Shown in pieces: positions 15,177 through 23,850 of a DNA stretch of 64,000 bases (its first letter is position 1; the number at the start of each line of letters is the position of its first letter). The notes under the pieces were generated by a model, which saw only the letters and a list, made by a program, of their open reading frames with translations, was not told the DNA's origin and made no database searches. Origin of the DNA: JAFIEN01 sp051859505 (lineage in GTDB: Bacteria > Pseudomonadota > Alphaproteobacteria > Rhodobacterales > Rhodobacteraceae); the NCBI GenBank assembly GCA_051859505.1, contig JBHYFN010000013.1, forward strand, positions 1 through 64,000, written 5' to 3'. A program made the translations under genes and the position numbers.

Positions 15177-16997
15177 ATGTGCGGCATCGTCGGCGTTCTG
15201 GGCAGCCACGAGGCCGCCCCCCTTCTGGTCGAGGCGCTCAAGCGTCTGGAATATCGCGGATATGACAGCGCGGGCATCGCCACGGTGAATGGCGGAACGC
15301 TTGACCGGCGGCGCGCGGTGGGCAAGCTGGTCAACCTCTCGGACCTGCTGGTGCATGAGCCGCTGGCCGGCAAGGCGGGGATCGGGCACACCCGCTGGGC
15401 CACCCATGGCGCGGCAAGCGTGACCAACGCCCATCCTCATGCAACCGCCCGCGTGGCCGTGGTCCATAACGGAATCATAGAGAATTACAGGGACTTGCGC
15501 GCCTTTCTTTCGACAAACGGCATCGCGCATGAAACCGAGACGGATACCGAAACCGTCGCCCTTCTGGCGCAATATCACCTCGACCGGGGCCTCTCGCCCG
15601 AGGAGGCCGCGACCGAAACGCTCGCGCAACTTGAGGGGGCCTATGCGCTCTGCTTCCTGTTTCAGGGCGAGGATGATCTGATGATCGCCGCCCGCAAGGG
15701 CAGCCCGCTCGCCATCGGGCATGGCACGGGCGAGATGTTCGTGGGCTCGGACGCGATGGCGCTTGCGCCCCTGACCGACCGGATCACCTATCTGGAAGAG
15801 GGCGACCGCGCCACGATCACCCGCAATGGCGCCACGATCTACGATGCGGCAGGCCAGCGCGCCAACCGCGAGGCGCGGGTCGTGCGGCTTGAGGCGGGGC
15901 AGATCGACAAGGGCGGCTACCGGCATTTCATGGCCAAGGAAATCGCCCAGCAGCCCACAGTCCTGACCGGGGCGCTGGACCATTACATCGGCGCCGACGG
16001 CACCCTGCGCCTGCCCGAGCCGGGGATCGACTTCGCCGCCGTTGACCGCCTCACCATCGTCGCCTGCGGCACCGCCTATTACGCCGGGCTGGTGGCGAAA
16101 TACTGGTTCGAGCAACTGGCCCGGCTGCCGGTCGAGATCGACGTCGCCTCGGAATTCCGCTACCGCGAACCGCCCGTCGCCCCGGGCACGACCGCGCTTT
16201 TCGTCAGCCAGTCGGGCGAGACGGCGGACACGCTGGCAGCACTCCGCTATTGCCGCGACCGGGCCGAGCGGATCGTTGCCGTGGTCAATGTGACCGAAAG
16301 CTCGATCGCGCGGGAAAGCGATCTTGTCCTGCCGATCCATGCGGGCGCCGAGATCGGCGTCGCCTCGACCAAGGCCTTTACCTGTCAGCTGACCGTGCTG
16401 GCCCTTCTGGCGCTCGAGGCCGCGCGGCAACGCGGCGCGCTGGACGAGGCCGCCTTCGCCGAAAACCTGAGCGCCCTTCGCAGCCTGCCGGGCCTCGTGA
16501 ACCTCGCCCTGGGGATCGAGGCGCGGACCGAGGCCATCGCCCGCAAGCTGGCCGAGGCGCGGGATGTGCTGTTCCTGGGTCGGGGCCGGATGTTCCCGCT
16601 GGCCATGGAAGGCGCATTGAAGCTGAAGGAAATCAGCTACATCCACGCCGAAGGCTATGCGTCAGGCGAACTCAAGCACGGGCCCATCGCTCTGGTGGAC
16701 AAGCTGGTGCCGGTGATCGTCATGGCCCCGCATGACGAGCTTTTCGACAAGACGGTCAGCAACATGCAGGAGGTGATGGCCCGGGGCGGCAAGGTCTTGC
16801 TCATCACCGATGCGAAGGGGGCCGCAGAAGCCTCTGACGGCGCTTGGGAAACGCTGGTCCTGCCCCCGGTCGATCCGCTCTTCGCGCCGATCCTTTACGC
16901 GGTGCCGGCGCAGCTTCTGGCCTATCACACGGCGCTCGCCAAGGGCACGGATGTGGACCAGCCCCGCAACCTTGCCAAATCGGTGACGGTCGAATGA
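15177..16997 (+). CDS. glmS: Glutamine--fructose-6-phosphate aminotransferase
   Basis: GlmS converts fructose-6-phosphate and glutamine to glucosamine-6-phosphate, the first step of amino-sugar synthesis. The 606-residue protein is full length: glutaminase domain with catalytic Cys2 (MCGIVGVLG) and THGAASVTNAHPH, then two SIS domains (CGTAYYAG, SQSGETADTLAALR, STKAFTCQL) and the conserved C-terminus NLAKSVTVE. It starts three bases after glmU and ends in an ATGA overlap with the acetyltransferase gene. No glmS ribozyme is present; glmU is immediately upstream. Confidence 0.98.
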   Translation: MCGIVGVLGSHEAAPLLVEALKRLEYRGYDSAGIATVNGGTLDRRRAVGKLVNLSDLLVHEPLAGKAGIGHTRWATHGAASVTNAHPHATARVAVVHNGIIENYRDLRAFLSTNGIAHETETDTETVALLAQYHLDRGLSPEEAATETLAQLEGAYALCFLFQGEDDLMIAARKGSPLAIGHGTGEMFVGSDAMALAPLTDRITYLEEGDRATITRNGATIYDAAGQRANREARVVRLEAGQIDKGGYRHFMAKEIAQQPTVLTGALDHYIGADGTLRLPEPGIDFAAVDRLTIVACGTAYYAGLVAKYWFEQLARLPVEIDVASEFRYREPPVAPGTTALFVSQSGETADTLAALRYCRDRAERIVAVVNVTESSIARESDLVLPIHAGAEIGVASTKAFTCQLTVLALLALEAARQRGALDEAAFAENLSALRSLPGLVNLALGIEARTEAIARKLAEARDVLFLGRGRMFPLAMEGALKLKEISYIHAEGYASGELKHGPIALVDKLVPVIVMAPHDELFDKTVSNMQEVMARGGKVLLITDAKGAAEASDGAWETLVLPPVDPLFAPILYAVPAQLLAYHTALAKGTDVDQPRNLAKSVTVE

Positions 16998-17584
16998 CGC
17001 CCCTTGACCCCGTGACCCTGACCGGCCGCCATGTGCGCCTTGTGCCGCTAAGCGCCGACCATGCCGAGCCGCTGGCCCGCGTCGTGGGCGATCTGCACCG
17101 GCTCTGGTACACCTCGATCCCTTCGCCCGAGGGGATGGCGGCCGAGATCGCCCGCCGCCTGTCACTGCACGAGAAGGGCACGATGCTGCCCTTCTGCATC
17201 CAGACGCCCGAGGGCAGGCCCGTCGGCATGACCACCTACATGAATATCGACGCAGGCACGCCCCGGGTCGAGATCGGGTCGACCTGGATCTCGGCGCAGG
17301 TCCAGCGTGGGCCGCTGAATACCGAGGCCAAGCGCCTGCTGCTGGCCCATGCCTTTGACACCTTGGGCTGCATCGCGGTCGAGTTCCGCACCCATCGCCT
17401 GAACACGCAAAGCAGGCGGGCCATCGAACGGCTGGGCGCGCAGCTTGACGGCATCCTGCGCGCCCATTTGCGGACGCCGGACGGGCTTTTGCGCGATACG
17501 GCGGTCTATTCGATCACCGCCCAGGAATGGCCGGTCATCCGCCGCCACCTTGACTGGCAGATCGAGAAACCGAGGGGGACGTAG
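16994..17584 (+). CDS. GNAT family N-acetyltransferase
   Basis: This 196-residue protein belongs to the RimJ/RimL-like branch of GNAT acetyltransferases: GRHVRLVPLSADHAEPL at the start, VEIGSTWISAQVQRGPLNTEAKRLLLAHAFD in the acetyl-CoA-binding region and the typical NTQSRRAIERLGAQLDG. The acceptor could be an amino acid, a ribosomal protein or another amine. The ATG overlaps the glmS stop (ATGA), so it is coupled to glmS; whether the function is linked to amino sugars is not known. Confidence 0.85.
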   Translation: MTPLDPVTLTGRHVRLVPLSADHAEPLARVVGDLHRLWYTSIPSPEGMAAEIARRLSLHEKGTMLPFCIQTPEGRPVGMTTYMNIDAGTPRVEIGSTWISAQVQRGPLNTEAKRLLLAHAFDTLGCIAVEFRTHRLNTQSRRAIERLGAQLDGILRAHLRTPDGLLRDTAVYSITAQEWPVIRRHLDWQIEKPRGT

Positions 17585-17585
17585 C

Positions 17586-18128
17586 ATGGCCAAGCAATTT
17601 CCCGGCTTCGACGACAGCCACCAGAGTTTCGTCGCCGCGCAGCACATCTTCTTTGTCGGCACGGCGGCCGAGGGGGGCCGGGTCAATGTCTCGCCCAAGG
17701 GGATGGATTCGCTGCGCGTGCTTGGCCCCAACCGCCTGATCTGGCGCAACCTGACCGGGTCGGGGAACGAGACGGCGGGCCATCTGGCGCGGGTGAACCG
17801 GATGACGGTGATGTGGTGCTCCTTCGACCGCCGGCCGCTGATCCTGCGCGCCTATGGCACGGCGCGGACGGTGCATAGGGGCGAGGCGGGATGGGACGCG
17901 CTCGACGCCCATTTCCCGCCCGCCACCGGCGCGCGGCAGGTGTTCGACATGGCGGTCGACCTGGTCCAGACCTCTTGCGGCTATGCGGTGCCGATGATGG
18001 CCTTCGAGGCGGAACGCGATACGCTGACCCGCTGGGCCGAGGACAAGGGCGCCGAGGCGATGCCGGGCTACTGGGCCGAAAGGAACGCGCGCACCATCGA
18101 CGGATTCCCGACCGGGCTGGGCGAATGA
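17586..18128 (+). CDS. Pyridoxamine 5'-phosphate oxidase family protein
   Basis: This 180-residue cytosolic protein has the FMN-binding split-barrel fold of PPOX-like proteins (HIFFVGTAAEGGRVNVSPKG, LTGSGNETAGHL, MCGYAV-like region CGYAVPMM). The family contains flavin oxidoreductases and heme or F420-linked enzymes; this subgroup is uncharacterised. It starts one base after the acetyltransferase stop codon and overlaps the next gene by four bases. PdxH itself is ruled out by the absence of its C-terminal signature. Confidence 0.8.
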   Translation: MAKQFPGFDDSHQSFVAAQHIFFVGTAAEGGRVNVSPKGMDSLRVLGPNRLIWRNLTGSGNETAGHLARVNRMTVMWCSFDRRPLILRAYGTARTVHRGEAGWDALDAHFPPATGARQVFDMAVDLVQTSCGYAVPMMAFEAERDTLTRWAEDKGAEAMPGYWAERNARTIDGFPTGLGE

Positions 18129-18808
18129 CGCCCGAGGCCGCGCTGGCGGCACTCGAGGCGCATGGGGATGCGACCAAGGCCGCAGAGATGGCGGCCTATC
18201 ACAAGGTCGCGCGGCCCTATCTGGGCGTGCCCGTCCCGGTGGTCGACGCGCTGGCGCGCGACTGGCGCGGGCAGGTCACGCTGGAAGAGCGCGTCGCGCT
18301 GGCCGCAGCGCTATGGGAGACGAACATCCACGAGGCCCGCGTCGCGGCCACCCGCCTGCTGACCCAGGCCCGGATCCGGCCCGATGACACGGCGGTCTGG
18401 CGGCTCATCGCCTCATGGGTGCCGGGGTTCGACGGCTGGGCGCTCGCCGATCATGCCTGCGGCGCGGGCGCGCGGCGGCTGGTGGCGGATCCTTCGCGGA
18501 TCGAGGAGGTCGAGGGCTGGACCCGCTCGGACCACCTCTGGACGCGGCGGGCGGCGCTGGTCATCACCCTGCCCTGGACCAAGCAGAACCACCCCAAGCC
18601 GCAGGACCTGGCGATCCGCGACCGGGTGCTGGGTTGGGCCGCGGGCTATGTGGAGGATCCCGAATGGTTCATCCAGAAGGCCATCGCCTGGTGGCTGCGC
18701 GACCTGTCACGGCATGACCCGGAGCGGACGCGGGCCTTTCTGGCGGCGCATGGGGCCCGGATGAAGGGCTTTGCGCGCAAGGATGCGGGCAGGCATCTGA
18801 GCGGGTGA
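18125..18808 (+). CDS. DNA alkylation repair protein (AlkD-like)
   Basis: This 227-residue all-helical HEAT-like repeat protein resembles AlkD/AlkC-type DNA glycosylases that remove bulky or N3/N7-alkylated bases. Family features include YHKVARPYLGVPVP at the start, LWETNIHEARVAATRLL, DGWALADHACG and TRSDHLWTRRAALV, with FIQKAIAWWLRDL near the end. The ATG overlaps the previous stop (ATGA), so it ends the glmU-glmS-led operon. A hairpin at 18834-18848 lies 25 bases downstream. Confidence 0.85.
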   Translation: MTPEAALAALEAHGDATKAAEMAAYHKVARPYLGVPVPVVDALARDWRGQVTLEERVALAAALWETNIHEARVAATRLLTQARIRPDDTAVWRLIASWVPGFDGWALADHACGAGARRLVADPSRIEEVEGWTRSDHLWTRRAALVITLPWTKQNHPKPQDLAIRDRVLGWAAGYVEDPEWFIQKAIAWWLRDLSRHDPERTRAFLAAHGARMKGFARKDAGRHLSG

Positions 18809-18833
18809 GCCCGCCCCGCCGTTTCGCGCAAGC

Positions 18834-18848
18834 GTGGGCTTTGCCCAC
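18834..18848. repeat. Short GTGGGC-TTT-GCCCAC hairpin
   Basis: Perfect 6-bp arms around TTT lie 25 bases after the alkylation repair gene. A T-run is absent. Hairpins of this composition are frequent between genes in Rhodobacterales as far as I recall; it may mark the 3' end of the operon. Confidence 0.4.
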
Positions 18849-18943
18849 CCTACCGCGCGCGGCCGCAGCTTTGCCCCGGTCCCCTTTACGGCGCGGCCCG
18901 GAAATCCTATATCTTCGCTCAGGCATTCGAGGTGACCGGGACC

Positions 18944-19306
18944 ATGACCAGCCAGACAAGCGAGATGGAAGGCATCCCCCTGATCGCCCCTTCCTCGACC
19001 GACCATCCCCTTTATGACGCCGTGGTCGAGGCCTGCCGCTCGGTCTATGACCCCGAGATCCCGGTCAATATCTTCGACCTTGGCCTTGTCTACACGATCT
19101 TCATCAATGACGAGGCCGATGTCGTCGTGACCATGAGCCTGACCGCCCCCGGCTGCCCCGTCGCGGGCGAGATGCCGGGCTGGGTCGCCGCGGCTGTGGA
19201 GGGGGTGGCGGGCGTCAGGACGGTCGATGTCAACCTGACCTGGGAGCCGCAATGGGGCATGGACATGATGTCGGACGAAGCCCGGCTTGAACTGGGCTTC
19301 ATGTGA
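18944..19306 (+). CDS. sufT: SufT-like DUF59/MIP18 Fe-S assembly protein
   Basis: This 120-residue DUF59 (MIP18/SufT) protein helps mature Fe-S proteins. The family motif DPEIPVNIFDLGLVY (DPE at 36-38) and the reactive-cysteine motif TAPGCP (C71) are present, and the C-terminus WEPQWGMDMMSDEARLELG fits. A GTG at 18932 is in frame, but ATG 18944 has GAGGTGA upstream and is preferred. The IscA-like gene follows 89 bases later. The main suf operon lies 27 kb away on the other strand, so these two form a satellite Fe-S locus. Confidence 0.85.
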   Translation: MTSQTSEMEGIPLIAPSSTDHPLYDAVVEACRSVYDPEIPVNIFDLGLVYTIFINDEADVVVTMSLTAPGCPVAGEMPGWVAAAVEGVAGVRTVDVNLTWEPQWGMDMMSDEARLELGFM

Positions 19307-19395
19307 CCTGACCACCGGCTGGTCGCGACTTCCTTGACCACCGCCCTTGAGGCGAGGCGGTCCGGGACATAGCTTGTCGGCAAAGGAGACATGCG

Positions 19396-19761
19396 ATGTT
19401 CGGCATTCCCGGCAAACAGGCCGTCACCCTGACCCCCGCCGCCGCGGCCCATATCCGCCGCCTGATGGAGCGTGACGGCACCGCCGGCCTGCGCCTTGGC
19501 GTGCGCAAGGGCGGCTGCGCGGGGATGGAATACACGATGGAATATGCCACCGAGGTGAACCCGCATGACGAGGTCATCGAACAGGAGGGCGCGCGGGTGA
19601 TGATCGCCCCCATGGCGCAGATGTTCCTCTTCGGGACCGAGATCGACTACAGGACGGGGCTTCTGGAATCGGGCTTCGAGTTTCGCAATCCCAATGTCGT
19701 GGATGCCTGCGGCTGCGGCGAATCGATCCGCTTCGACGAAAGCGTCCAGCCAGAGCGCTGA
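19396..19761 (+). CDS. Iron-sulfur assembly protein, HesB/IscA family
   Basis: This 121-residue A-type carrier holds and transfers Fe-S clusters to apo-proteins. The three family cysteines are C41 (GGCAGMEY) and C105 and C107 (DACGCGES). The N-terminus FGIPGKQAVTLTPAAAAHI and the overall length fit SufA/IscA proteins. It has its own ribosome site (AAAGGAG). The neighbour upstream is sufT-like and the neighbour downstream tpiA. Whether it is SufA, IscA or ErpA cannot be resolved by eye. Confidence 0.92.
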   Translation: MFGIPGKQAVTLTPAAAAHIRRLMERDGTAGLRLGVRKGGCAGMEYTMEYATEVNPHDEVIEQEGARVMIAPMAQMFLFGTEIDYRTGLLESGFEFRNPNVVDACGCGESIRFDESVQPER

Positions 19762-19830
19762 GGCGCCCGGCCGCCCTTTCCCCTTCCGGCGCGGCCTGCT
19801 AACCCTCGGGCGAACAGAGGGGGAAACGGA

Positions 19831-20577
19831 ATGCGCCGCAAGCTCGCCGCCGGAAACTGGAAGATGAACGGCACGACCGAGGCCCTGGCCGAGGTCCGCG
19901 CCCTGATCGAGGGCCACCCTGCCCCGGGCGTCGATATCCTGCTTTGCCCGCCCGCGACGCTTCTGTCGCGGATGGCCGATCTGGCCGCGGCCAGCCCGCT
20001 TGCGCTTGGCGGCCAGGATTGCCACCCCCTCGCCTCGGGCGCCCATACCGGCGATGTCTCGGCCGAGCAGCTGCGCGATGCCGGGGCAAGCCATGTCATC
20101 CTCGGCCATTCCGAACGCCGCACCGATCATGGCGAAAGCGACGCCCTGATCCGCGCCAAGACCGAGGCGGCCCATCGCGCCGGCCTGATCGCCATCGTCT
20201 GCCTGGGCGAAACGCTGGCCCAGCGCGAAGCCGGCGAGACGCTGGCCGTTGTCTCGGCCCAGCTGGCCGGATCGCTTCCCGATGGCGCGACCGGCGGCAA
20301 TACCGTCATCGCCTATGAACCCGTCTGGGCCATCGGCACGGGCCTCGTGCCCAGCCTCGCCCAGATCGCCGAGGTCCATGCCGCCCTGCGCCAGGACCTT
20401 CTGACCCGCTTCGGCGCCGAGGGGGCACAGCTCCGGCTGCTCTATGGCGGCTCGGTCAAACCCTCGAATGCGGCCGAGATCTTTGCCGTGGCGGATGTGG
20501 ACGGCGCCCTTGTCGGCGGGGCGAGCCTCAAGGCGGCCGATTTCGCGCCCATCATCGCCGCCCTCGAAGCGGCCTGA
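19831..20577 (+). CDS. tpiA: Triosephosphate isomerase
   Basis: TpiA interconverts dihydroxyacetone phosphate and glyceraldehyde-3-phosphate in glycolysis, gluconeogenesis and the Calvin cycle. The 248-residue TIM barrel carries the catalytic lysine in AGNWKMNG, the histidine in ILGHSERR, the glutamate in AYEPVWAIGTG (loop 6 follows) and the phosphate-binding LLYGGSVKPSNA. Its TGA overlaps the ATG of the P450 gene as TGATG, an unexpected coupling of a housekeeping gene with a P450. Confidence 0.98.
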   Translation: MRRKLAAGNWKMNGTTEALAEVRALIEGHPAPGVDILLCPPATLLSRMADLAAASPLALGGQDCHPLASGAHTGDVSAEQLRDAGASHVILGHSERRTDHGESDALIRAKTEAAHRAGLIAIVCLGETLAQREAGETLAVVSAQLAGSLPDGATGGNTVIAYEPVWAIGTGLVPSLAQIAEVHAALRQDLLTRFGAEGAQLRLLYGGSVKPSNAAEIFAVADVDGALVGGASLKAADFAPIIAALEAA

Positions 20578-21752
20578 TGCAGCCCCTCGCCCAATCGCCG
20601 ACCGATCCGGCCTTCGTCCAGAACCCCTATGATTTCTACGACCGGGCGCGCGCAGGCGGCGATCTCTTCTGGTGGACCGATTACGACCTGCCCTGCGCGA
20701 CCTCGCACCGCGCCGTCACGGCACTTCTGAAAGACCGCCGCCTCGGGCGCGAGGCCCCGCCCGAACAGGCCCCCGCCATCGCCCCCCATACGGAAGCCTT
20801 CTACGCCATCGAGGCGCATTCCATGCTCGAGCTCGAGCCGCCCCGCCATACCCGGCTGCGCGGTCTGGTGCTGCGCGCCTTCACCTCGCGCCGGATCACG
20901 GCCCTGGCGCCCGAGATCGAGGCCTTGTGCCACGCGCTGATCGACCGCTTTCCCGAAACCGGCGCTTTCGACCTGCTCGACAGCTATGCCCGGATCGTCC
21001 CGGTGGTGATCATCGCGCGCCTGCTCGGCGTGCCGGAATCCCGCGCCGACGACCTTCTGGCCTGGTCCAATGCCATGGTCGCCATGTATCAGGCCCGCCG
21101 CAGCCGCACCGAGGAAGAGGCCGCCGCCCGCGCCGCCACAGCGTTTTCCGCCTTCCTGACGGATTACATCGACCAGCGCCGCAGCCGACCCGCCGATGAC
21201 CTTCTGACCGCGCTCATCGCGGCCGAGGAGGACGGAGAGCGCCTCAGCCATGACGAACTGATCACCACCTGCATCCTGCTCCTGAATGCCGGCCACGAGG
21301 CCACGGTGCATACGCTCGGCAACGGGATCCGCACCCTCCTCGACCTCGGCCTCGCCGCCACCCCCATAACCGAGGCCCTCGTAGAAGAGATCCTGCGTTT
21401 CGACCCGCCGCTGCACATGTTCACCCGCTGGGTCTATGAGGACTGCACCCTCTTCGGCCAGAGCTTCCGCCGCGGCGACCGCATCGCCTGCCTGCTCGCC
21501 GCCGCCAACCGCGACCCCGCCGCCTGGCCCGACCCCGCCCGCTTCGACCCCGCCCGATCTGGCCCGATCAACACATCCTTCGGCGCCGGCCTGCACTTCT
21601 GCGTCGGCGCCCCCCTCGCCCGGCTCGAACTTCGCATCGCCCTCGAGACGCTCTTCACCCGCCTGCCCGGACTGCGCCTCGCCGCCGCCCCGCGCTATGC
21701 CGATGTCTACCACTTCCACGGCCTCGAAAGCCTGATGGTCACCCGCAGCTGA
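20577..21752 (+). CDS. Cytochrome P450
   Basis: This 391-residue soluble bacterial (class I type) P450 monooxygenase is complete. The I-helix motif is LNAGHEATVHT, the K-helix ExxR is EILR, and the heme-thiolate loop is FGAGLHFCVGAPLARLE with proximal Cys342. The usual oxygen-activating acidic/alcohol pair appears as HE-A-T. The redox partner is not encoded next to it; the fpr at 27 kb and an unseen ferredoxin could serve. The substrate is unknown. It overlaps the tpiA stop (TGATG) and is followed by an intergenic two-hairpin repeat. Confidence 0.93.
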   Translation: MQPLAQSPTDPAFVQNPYDFYDRARAGGDLFWWTDYDLPCATSHRAVTALLKDRRLGREAPPEQAPAIAPHTEAFYAIEAHSMLELEPPRHTRLRGLVLRAFTSRRITALAPEIEALCHALIDRFPETGAFDLLDSYARIVPVVIIARLLGVPESRADDLLAWSNAMVAMYQARRSRTEEEAAARAATAFSAFLTDYIDQRRSRPADDLLTALIAAEEDGERLSHDELITTCILLLNAGHEATVHTLGNGIRTLLDLGLAATPITEALVEEILRFDPPLHMFTRWVYEDCTLFGQSFRRGDRIACLLAAANRDPAAWPDPARFDPARSGPINTSFGAGLHFCVGAPLARLELRIALETLFTRLPGLRLAAAPRYADVYHFHGLESLMVTRS

Positions 21753-21755
21753 CAC

Positions 21756-21826
21756 CCCCTGCTTCTTTTGTTCCCAAATATCCCGGGGGGAGTCTCCGCA
21801 GGAGACGGGGGGCAGAGCCCCCCTCC
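21756..21826 (-). repeat. Two-hairpin intergenic element, copy 1
   Basis: This is the first of three copies of a roughly 70-bp element. On the plus strand it reads TTCTTTTGTTCCCAAATATC, CCGGGGGGA, then hairpin 1 GTCTCC-GCA-GGAGAC (21792-21806) and hairpin 2 GGGGGGC-AGA-GCCCCCC (21807-21823). It lies between the convergent P450 and Lrp genes, five bases from the Lrp stop. Read on the minus strand, the hairpins precede the A/T-rich part. Copies 2 and 3 are at 42088 and 53586. Confidence 0.9.
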
Positions 21827-21830
21827 GCCG

Positions 21831-22292
21831 TCACAACGGCAGCGCAAGGCTCGACTTGATCTCTTCCATGCTCAGAAGTGCGGTCACATTGTAGATCCGC
21901 ACCTCCGCGATCAGCGCCTGATAAAAGGCGTCATAGGCCCGCGCATTGGGCACCCGGACCTTCAGGATATAGTCGATATCGCCCGCCAGCCGATGCGCCT
22001 CCTGCACTTCGGGCCGCGCCTTCAGCGTGGCCAGAAAGCGCGCCTGCCAGTCGGCCTCATGCTCGCTGGTGCGGATCAGGACAAAGAAGGTCGCCTCGAA
22101 ACCCAGCGCCTCGGCATCCAAGAGCACCGTCTGCTGCCGGATCACGCCGGCCTCGCGCAGCTTGCGGATGCGGTTCCAGACCGGCGTCTTGGACGAGCCC
22201 ACCGCGCGCGCGATCTCGTCAAGCGAGCGCGAGGCATCGCGCTGCAGTTCGGTCAGGATTTTCCGGTCGGTCTCGTCGATGCGGAACGTCAT
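21831..22292 (-). CDS. Lrp/AsnC family transcriptional regulator
   Basis: This 153-residue regulator has an N-terminal winged HTH (RIDETDRKILTELQRDASRSL, then EIARAVGSSKTPVWNRIRKL) and a C-terminal RAM ligand-binding domain (GDIDYILKVRVPNARAYDAFYQ). It is transcribed divergently from the cysG-cysI-cysH operon, with 145 bases between the starts, so it probably controls sulfate assimilation in response to an amino acid such as cysteine or a precursor; this is inferred from position. ATG 22292 gives the standard start; the frame to 22349 crosses a palindrome. Confidence 0.93.
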   Translation of the reverse strand: MTFRIDETDRKILTELQRDASRSLDEIARAVGSSKTPVWNRIRKLREAGVIRQQTVLLDAEALGFEATFFVLIRTSEHEADWQARFLATLKARPEVQEAHRLAGDIDYILKVRVPNARAYDAFYQALIAEVRIYNVTALLSMEEIKSSLALPL

Positions 22293-22437
22293 TCGCCTGC
22301 CTTTCGTGAAGCGGAACGCCAAACTCCAAATTTGCAAAATTTGGAACACCCGTCCTTATTGCGGCGCCATACTGGCGGAATACCGGAACATTATCCTATA
22401 TTCAATCCAGAAAACGCCAGAAGCCAGGATCCGCCCG
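22293..22437. promoter_or_regulatory. Divergent lrp / cysG control region
   Basis: This 145-bp region separates divergent starts and should hold both promoters and Lrp sites. It includes an AT-core palindrome at 22325-22345 (arms TCCAAATTT / AAATTTGGA, loop GCA). A locally AT-rich segment about 22385-22410 (ATTATCCTATATTCAATC) resembles a -10 region for cysG. An imperfect inverted repeat GAATA...TATTC spans the latter. Confidence 0.5.
22325..22345. repeat. AT-core palindrome in lrp-cysG intergenic region
   Basis: Perfect 9-bp arms TCCAAATTT / AAATTTGGA surround GCA. It lacks the GC-rich flanks of most other copies. It lies 33 bases upstream of the Lrp start, so it could be an operator rather than, or as well as, a member of the dispersed palindrome family. 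Confidence 0.75.
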
Positions 22438-23850
22438 ATGCAGCACTTTCCCGTCTTCCTTGCCGTCGCGGGCCGCCGGATCACCGTCTCGGGCGGGGGC
22501 GAGACGGCGCTGGCCAAGCTGCGCCTCCTGATGAAGACCGAGGCGCATCTGACCGTCTTCGCCGCCGCCCCCTCGCCCGATCTCGAACGCCTCGCCGCCG
22601 AGGGCCGCCTGCGCCTTGTCCGCCGCCCCTTCGCCCCCGGCGATGCGCTTTGCGCCGTCCTTGCCTATGCCGCCAATGACGATGCCGCCGAGGATGCCCG
22701 CGTCGCCGCCCTCGCCCGCGCCGACGGGGCGCTGGTCAATATCGTCGACAACCTCGCCGACAGCGCCTTCATCACCCCCGCCATCGTCGACCGAGACCCG
22801 GTGGTCGTGGCGATCGGCACCGAAGGCGCGGCCCCGGTGCTGGCCCGCGCGATCAAGACCGATCTCGAGGAACGCCTGCCCGCCGCCCTTGGCCTTCTGA
22901 CCCGGATCGGCAAGGCCTTCCGCCACGCGGCCGAGGCCCTGCCGATGGGCCGCAAGCGGCGCGATTTCTGGGGCGACTACTATTTCTCCGAAGGTCCCCG
23001 CGCCCTGGCGGCAAAAGGCCCCGAAGGCGCGCGGGCCGCGCTTGAAACCCTGCTCGACCGCCACCTGACCGCCGCCGACCGCCCCGGCCGCGTCGATCTT
23101 GTCGGCGCGGGCCCCGGCGACCCGGACCTTCTGACGCTCAAGGCCCGCCGCGCGCTCGACCGGGCGGATGTGGTGATCCACGACCGCCTCGTCACGCCCG
23201 CGATCCTGGAACTCGCCCGGCGCGAGGCGGTGATGATCGACGCCGGCAAGGAAGGCTTCGGCACCTCGACGGCGCAGGACGATATCAACGCCATGATGGT
23301 CGACCACGCCCGCCGTGGCCTGCATGTCGTGCGCCTCAAATCCGGCGATCCCACCGTCTTCGGCCGTCTGGATGAGGAGATCGAGGCGCTAGAGGCGGCC
23401 CGTATCGACTGGTCCATCGTGCCCGGCATCACCGCCGCCTCGGCCTCGGTCGCAGCCCTTGGCCAAAGCCTGACGAAGCGCGACCGCAATTCCTCGGTCC
23501 GCATCCTGACGGGCCATGACATGAAGGGCTTTGCCGATCACGACTGGCGGACACTCGCCCGACCCGGCGAGGTGGCGGCGATCTACATGGGCAAGCGCGC
23601 CGCGCGGTTCCTGCAGGGCCGGCTGATGATGCATGGCGCCGATCCCGCCACCCCGGTCAGCGTGATCGAGAATGCCTCGCGCCCCGACCAGCGCATCCTT
23701 GCCACCACGCTGGCCCAGCTTGAACCCGCGCTGACCGAGGCGGGCCTTGATGGCCCGGCGCTCCTCCTCTTCGGCCTTGCCCCCCGCGCCGCCCGCGCGC
23801 GCCTGCCCGAACTGCAGGACTTGCTCCAGACACAGGAAGCCAGATCATGA
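22438..23850 (+). CDS. cysG: Siroheme synthase (multifunctional CysG)
   Basis: CysG makes siroheme, the cofactor of sulfite reductase encoded two genes downstream. The 470-residue protein has an N-terminal dehydrogenase/ferrochelatase domain (residues about 1-200; AVAGRRITVSGGGETALAKL, NIVDNLADSAF) and a C-terminal uroporphyrinogen-III methyltransferase domain (from about 218; LVGAGPGDPDLLTLKA, LKSGDPTVFGR, VPGITAA). ATG 22438 follows AGGA; the long frame before it is the lrp antisense. It overlaps the DUF2849 gene by four bases. Confidence 0.97.
   Translation: MQHFPVFLAVAGRRITVSGGGETALAKLRLLMKTEAHLTVFAAAPSPDLERLAAEGRLRLVRRPFAPGDALCAVLAYAANDDAAEDARVAALARADGALVNIVDNLADSAFITPAIVDRDPVVVAIGTEGAAPVLARAIKTDLEERLPAALGLLTRIGKAFRHAAEALPMGRKRRDFWGDYYFSEGPRALAAKGPEGARAALETLLDRHLTAADRPGRVDLVGAGPGDPDLLTLKARRALDRADVVIHDRLVTPAILELARREAVMIDAGKEGFGTSTAQDDINAMMVDHARRGLHVVRLKSGDPTVFGRLDEEIEALEAARIDWSIVPGITAASASVAALGQSLTKRDRNSSVRILTGHDMKGFADHDWRTLARPGEVAAIYMGKRAARFLQGRLMMHGADPATPVSVIENASRPDQRILATTLAQLEPALTEAGLDGPALLLFGLAPRAARARLPELQDLLQTQEARS

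Noticed and set aside
14124..16646. 840-residue open frame antisense to glmU and glmS
   Set aside because: It lies exactly opposite two unmistakable genes; its His/Gly/Asp/Arg-rich translation has no domain and is what a GC-rich antisense frame gives.
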